64,000 nt of DNA from Bacillota bacterium (GTDB taxonomy: Bacteria; Bacillota; Sulfobacillia; Sulfobacillales; Sulfobacillaceae), in the NCBI GenBank assembly GCA_021784595.1, contig JAJYHT010000088.1, positions 42,591 through 106,590 of the forward strand, in the 5' to 3' direction. The notes under the pieces were generated by a model, which had not been told where the DNA came from, searched no databases, and was given only the letters and a program-made list of their open reading frames with translations. Made by a program: the position numbers and the translations under genes. This document shows, one piece after another, positions 60,328 to 64,000 of the stretch (position 1 is the stretch's first letter; each line of letters begins with the position of its first letter).

Positions 60328-62004
60328 GTGGCTGACCCGCAAGATGAGTTGCTTAGGGCTTATCGAGACTGGGAAACAACGGTCCTAAAACCTTTTTCCA
60401 GCAAAGGCAAAGCACAACAATCCACTTTTGAAACAATTTCGGAAATCCCAGTCGAGGCGTTATACACTCCTCTCGACTGGGATCCTAGCCAATATGTCCC
60501 CAAATTAGGGTTCCCCGGGGTCTATCCATACACTCGTGGCATCTACCCTACGATGTATCGGGGACGTCTTTGGACAATGCGCCAATATGCGGGATTTGGC
60601 ACCGCGGAGGAATCCAATCAGCGCTATCGATACTTGTTAGATCAGGGGCAAACTGGTCTGTCGGTTGCTTTTGACTTGCCTACGCAAATGGGCTATGATT
60701 CCGACGACCCAGTGGCCGATGGAGAAGTGGGCAAAGTAGGGGTGGCCATTGACTCGCTGGCCGACATGGAAATTCTCTTGGCTGAGATTCCCTTGGATCG
60801 GGTTTCGGTATCGATGACGATTAATGCGCCGGCCGCGATTTTATTGTTGATGGTAGTGGCTGTAGCTCAAAAACAACAAGTTTCCCTATCGAAACTTTCA
60901 GGAACCATTCAAAATGACATCTTGAAGGAATATGCTGCGCGGGGCACTTATATTTTCCCTCCCAAACCTTCGATGCGACTTATTACAGACACTTTTCAAT
61001 GGTGTGCAAAAAACCTGCCGAGTTGGAATACCATTAGCATTTCAGGGTATCATATCCGGGAAGCTGGCTCGACCGCAGCCCAAGAAATTGCGTTTACTCT
61101 AGCCAACGGCATAGCGTATGTCAAAGCAGCTATCGCTGCTGGATTGCATGTCGATTCATTTGCTCCCCGACTGTCATTCTTTTTTAACGCGCATTCGGAT
61201 TTCTTTGAAGAGGTGGCAAAGTTTCGTGCAGCGCGCCGTTTGTGGGCCGACATCATGAAACAGCGATTTCAGGCGCAGGATCCTCGCTCTTGGCAGCTGC
61301 GCTTTCACACCCAGACTGCAGGTTCTACGCTAACGGCTCAACAGCCTGACAATAATGTGGTGCGGGTGACGCTGCAGGCGCTGTCAGCAGTATTGGGCGG
61401 CACGCAATCGTTACATACCAATTCGAAGGATGAAGCTTTGGCTCTGCCCACTGAGGCATCGGCTCGATTGGCCCTTAGAACCCAACAGGTTATTGCTTAT
61501 GAAAGTGGAGTGGCCATTACCGCGGACCCGCTAGGCGGTTCTTATTATGTAGAAACCCTGACGGACCATCTCGAAAATGCAGCGCGACAATATTTGCAAC
61601 GTATCGATGATATGGGCGGCGCCGTGGAAGCTATCGAACAAGGATATGTGCAGCGCGAGATTCAAGAAGCAGCCTGGCGTTTTCAGCAAAAAGTGGAAAG
61701 AAACCAACAAACCATTGTAGGAGTCAATCGATTTGTTGTCGACGAAGAGGCCAATCGGGATTTGCTTCGGGTCGATGCCGAGCTGCAAAAACGCCAAATG
61801 GCCAAAGTGGCCAGTGTCAGGGCAGGGCGTGACCAGGCTGCAGTAGAAGCCGCGTTAGCTTGGTTAGATCGCGCAGCAGGCGGTCGTCAGGAAAATTTGT
61901 TGGACCCGTTGCTGGCGGCGGTCCAGGCCTATGCTACACTAGGCGAAATGGTGCGAGTGCTAAAGGGACACTTTGGGAAGTATCATCCACCCTCAGTGTT
62001 GTAG
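60328..62004 (+). CDS. methylmalonyl-CoA mutase large subunit (N-terminal domain type)
   Basis: A 558-residue barrel subunit of acyl-CoA mutase, which rearranges methylmalonyl-CoA and succinyl-CoA or isobutyryl-CoA and butyryl-CoA. It has [94 protein letters not shown] and [14 protein letters not shown]. It ends after about 555 residues and lacks the B12-binding domain (DXHXXG). A separate small B12 subunit would be needed and is not seen here. GTG 60328 follows AAAGGAGG. An epimerase and a carboxyltransferase follow, which favours methylmalonyl-CoA over isobutyryl-CoA. Confidence 0.9.
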   Translation: MADPQDELLRAYRDWETTVLKPFSSKGKAQQSTFETISEIPVEALYTPLDWDPSQYVPKLGFPGVYPYTRGIYPTMYRGRLWTMRQYAGFGTAEESNQRYRYLLDQGQTGLSVAFDLPTQMGYDSDDPVADGEVGKVGVAIDSLADMEILLAEIPLDRVSVSMTINAPAAILLLMVVAVAQKQQVSLSKLSGTIQNDILKEYAARGTYIFPPKPSMRLITDTFQWCAKNLPSWNTISISGYHIREAGSTAAQEIAFTLANGIAYVKAAIAAGLHVDSFAPRLSFFFNAHSDFFEEVAKFRAARRLWADIMKQRFQAQDPRSWQLRFHTQTAGSTLTAQQPDNNVVRVTLQALSAVLGGTQSLHTNSKDEALALPTEASARLALRTQQVIAYESGVAITADPLGGSYYVETLTDHLENAARQYLQRIDDMGGAVEAIEQGYVQREIQEAAWRFQQKVERNQQTIVGVNRFVVDEEANRDLLRVDAELQKRQMAKVASVRAGRDQAAVEAALAWLDRAAGGRQENLLDPLLAAVQAYATLGEMVRVLKGHFGKYHPPSVL

Positions 62005-62019
62005 AAAGGCAGGCCGACG

Positions 62020-62427
62020 ATGAAGCTAGACCATCTGGGGGTGGCGGTGCGAAAACTTGAGGATGCCATCCTGGTTTATCAGACATTAGGGTTGACGGTA
62101 AGCCATGAAGAAGAAGTGATAAAAGACCAGGTGAGGGTGGCCTTTATTCCTTTTGACGGGGGACGTTTTGAACTGTTAGAGCCGACGGCTGCATCCTCAC
62201 CCATCATGAAGTTTTTAGAGCGCCGTGGCCCTGGCTTGCATCATGTGGCGCTCGCGGTACCGGATATTCACCATGTTTTAGCGGATTTGAAACATAAAGG
62301 TGTGCGACTCATTGACGCTGAGCCTAGACCGGGAGCGGACAAGTCATTAGTCGCCTTTGTGCATCCCGAGGCCACTGGGGGTGTCCTGTTGGAATTGGTG
62401 CAGCATGAGGAGGATTTTGGTGAGTAA
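62020..62427 (+). CDS. mce: methylmalonyl-CoA epimerase
   Basis: A 135-residue VOC-superfamily epimerase that interconverts (R)- and (S)-methylmalonyl-CoA. The paired beta-alpha-beta units show KLDHLGVAVRKLEDAILVY with metal His5-type residue, FELLEPTAASSPIMKFLERRGPGLHHVALAV and GGVLLELVQHEEDF (metal Glu). ATG 62020 follows AAAGGCAGG. It overlaps the carboxyltransferase start by 8 bases. Confidence 0.92.
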   Translation: MKLDHLGVAVRKLEDAILVYQTLGLTVSHEEEVIKDQVRVAFIPFDGGRFELLEPTAASSPIMKFLERRGPGLHHVALAVPDIHHVLADLKHKGVRLIDAEPRPGADKSLVAFVHPEATGGVLLELVQHEEDFGE

Positions 62428-63967
62428 TGCTCCGCTTGACGAGATGAAACGACGCCAAGCCGAAGTCGAGGCGATGGGCGGAAAAAATCGTATCGAACGG
62501 CAGCACCAATTGGGGAAACTGAGTGCGCGAGAACGCATTGAGACCTTATTGGATCCTGAGACCTTTGAGGAAATCGGGGCGCACGTTCGGCATCGCGGGA
62601 CGCTGTTTGGAATGGACCAGGCTTTGGCCCCGGCGGATGGCGTAGTAACCGGTTATGGCAGAATCGATGACCGGCTGGTCTATGTGTTTGCACAAGATTT
62701 TACCGTATTGGGCGGATCGCTTGGCGAAATGCACGCTGCTAAAATCCAACGAGTGCAAGATTTGGCATTAAAAGCCGGGGCTCCCATCATTGGACTTAAT
62801 GATTCCGGGGGAGCACGCATTCAGGAAGGTGTGGATGCGTTAAACGGCTATGGAGAGATTTTCAAACGCAACACGTGGGCTTCTGGGGTGATACCTCAGA
62901 TTACCGTCATCATGGGACCAAGCGCCGGTGGTGCGGTCTATTCGCCAGCGCTTACCGATCTCATCATCATGGTTAAACACACGGGACAAATGTTCATCAC
63001 GGGTCCTCAAGTCATCAAGACGGTGACTGGGGAAACGGTAACCGCGGAGGAATTAGGAGGCGCAGTAGCGCAAATCCGGCGATCTGGGGTCGCCCATTTG
63101 GCGGCTGAAAATGACTCCGAAGCCCTAGCTTGGGTGCGTAAATTTTTGGCATACGTTCCCAATAACAATATGGAAGATCCGCCCGTGGGGGAAATTCAGG
63201 ATCCGTTGGATCGTGTGGAATTGTCGTTGCGCCACTTAGTGCCACAGGATCCCAACAAGCCTTATGATGTAAAGATCGCTATCGAGGCAATGCTGGACAC
63301 CGGCAGTTTTTTTGAACTGCAAAAGGGTTTTGCAGATAATCTGGTGATTGGCTTGGGGCGTTTAGGGGGACGGTCGGTCGGAGTAGTAGCTAATCAACCG
63401 CGCGTTTTGGCGGGGACCATTGACATTAATGCATCGACAAAGTTGGCACGATTTGTGAGATTTTGCGATGCCTTTAACATTGCGGTGATTACCTTGGTTG
63501 ACACTCCGGGATACTTGCCAGGCACCGCACAAGAGTTTGGAGGCATCATACGCCATGGCGCTAAAGTGCTTTATGCCTATGCCGAGGCCACCGTTCCCAA
63601 GGTGACGATCATATTGCGCAAGGCATATGGAGGAGCCTACTTGGCCATGTGCAGCCGATCCTTAGGGGCCGATCTTACGATGGCTTGGCCAACCGCTGAG
63701 ATTGCGGTTATGGGGCCGGATGGGGCCGCCAACATTATCTTTAAGGACCAGATTGCGCATTCGCCAGACCCTGACGCGGCCCGGCGCAAGAAGTCCCTAG
63801 AGTATCGGGAACGTTTTGCCAATCCGTACATTGCGGCACAGCACGGCTATATTGATGCCGTAATTGATCCCGCTGAGACGCGTGCTCATCTAGCTCGTGC
63901 GCTGATGAGCCTATTTAATAAAAAGGAGGACCGGCCGCGCAAGCGGCACGGCAATATCCCGTTATGA
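62420..63967 (+). CDS. acyl-CoA (propionyl/methylmalonyl-CoA) carboxyltransferase subunit
   Basis: A 515-residue carboxyltransferase of the PccB/MmdA family. The two crotonase-like halves contain GMDQALAPADGVVTGYGRIDDRLVYVFAQDFTVLGGSLGEMHA, GAPIIGLNDSGGARIQEGV, PQITVIMGPSAGGAVYSPAL and FVRFCDAFNIAVITLVDTPGYLPGT, RHGAKVLYAYAEATVPKVT. It transfers carboxyl groups between biotin and propionyl-CoA. GTG 62420 follows GAGGAGGA. The longer frame from 62357 lies in the epimerase gene. The stop overlaps the next gene by ATGA. Whether it works as propionyl-CoA carboxylase or as a decarboxylase complex is unknown. Confidence 0.92.
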   Translation: MSNAPLDEMKRRQAEVEAMGGKNRIERQHQLGKLSARERIETLLDPETFEEIGAHVRHRGTLFGMDQALAPADGVVTGYGRIDDRLVYVFAQDFTVLGGSLGEMHAAKIQRVQDLALKAGAPIIGLNDSGGARIQEGVDALNGYGEIFKRNTWASGVIPQITVIMGPSAGGAVYSPALTDLIIMVKHTGQMFITGPQVIKTVTGETVTAEELGGAVAQIRRSGVAHLAAENDSEALAWVRKFLAYVPNNNMEDPPVGEIQDPLDRVELSLRHLVPQDPNKPYDVKIAIEAMLDTGSFFELQKGFADNLVIGLGRLGGRSVGVVANQPRVLAGTIDINASTKLARFVRFCDAFNIAVITLVDTPGYLPGTAQEFGGIIRHGAKVLYAYAEATVPKVTIILRKAYGGAYLAMCSRSLGADLTMAWPTAEIAVMGPDGAANIIFKDQIAHSPDPDAARRKKSLEYRERFANPYIAAQHGYIDAVIDPAETRAHLARALMSLFNKKEDRPRKRHGNIPL

Positions 63968-64000
63968 ATCCAGATAAACAAAATGAAGAAGTGTTGGATC
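63964..64000 (+). CDS. start of the next gene (partial)
   Basis: ATG 63964 overlaps the carboxyltransferase stop, and the frame stays open to the window edge with MNPDKQNEEVLD. It may be a small subunit of the carboxylase complex, but 12 residues do not show this. Confidence 0.35.
   Translation, partial: MNPDKQNEEVLD

Overview
The window reads as chromosomal DNA of a Firmicute. The evidence is two T-box leaders (thrS, pheST), an L20-type attenuator in front of infC-rpmI-rplT, a SigI/RsgI-like pair, YtxC beside thrS, hemAXCDB gene order, strong AGGAGG ribosome sites with many GTG/TTG starts, and tRNA genes with encoded CCA. Mid GC, feoA/feoB, the TCA block and an Hdr-like quinone-linked oxidoreductase would fit a Sulfobacillus-type acidophile. 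That genus is my inference from gene content and was not tested by a search.

Layout. 1-10 kb: hydrolase, NarL-type two-component pair, TatC, FeoA, a membrane Fe-S oxidoreductase, MFS/GNAT genes on the minus strand, FeoB, a tiny zinc-ribbon gene and a DUF881 protein. 10.3-15.9 kb: a central-carbon operon icd-mdh-malic enzyme-sucC-sucD ending in a clear terminator. 15.9-16.7 kb: two divergent small HTH regulators around three TTGCC/GGCAA inverted repeats. 16.8-21.7 kb: hemA-hemX-hemC-hemD-hemB. 21.9-25.1 kb: selA, interrupted by an in-frame UAA, then etfB-etfA. 25.3-29.1 kb: a glycosidase-like lipoprotein, a tandem-GNAT protein, a LmbE-like deacetylase and an exported protein. 29.2-32.6 kb: a tRNA Val-Asp-Phe cluster followed by a decayed island holding an integrase tail, a gene that looks like a UGA-encoded selenoprotein, a peptidase-E-like gene and degraded remnants. 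32.7-35.4 kb: a G5/3D-domain protein, FabI, a 3-hydroxyacyl-CoA dehydrogenase and tRNA Gly-Cys-Val. 36-45.3 kb: ytxC, thrS, infC-rpmI-rplT, an rRNA methylase, pheST and zapA. 45.3-53.9 kb: a structured non-coding interval, mutS2, tyrS, a TPR protein, an unusual split E1-like gene pair, nadE and yebC. 53.8-58.9 kb: a methyltransferase (minus), ruvCAB, sigI-rsgI and yajC. 59-64 kb: glutamate dehydrogenase and a methylmalonyl-CoA module (mutase large subunit, epimerase, carboxyltransferase).

The most interesting signal is selenium. The gene at 29930-30658 continues in one frame across a UGA codon that sits where a family I recall as CTP-synthase-C-terminus-related (seleno)protein has Cys or Sec. 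A SECIS-like hairpin with a bulged U follows the UGA. Yet selA, about 8 kb upstream, carries an in-frame UAA inside an otherwise intact 474-residue reading frame. Either the Sec system is being lost, or the selA stop is an assembly error or is read through. Secondary signals are a multi-hairpin RNA candidate between zapA and mutS2, an E1-like enzyme whose N-terminal RYxRQ segment lies in a separate downstream gene, and the operator array at 16.35-16.43 kb.
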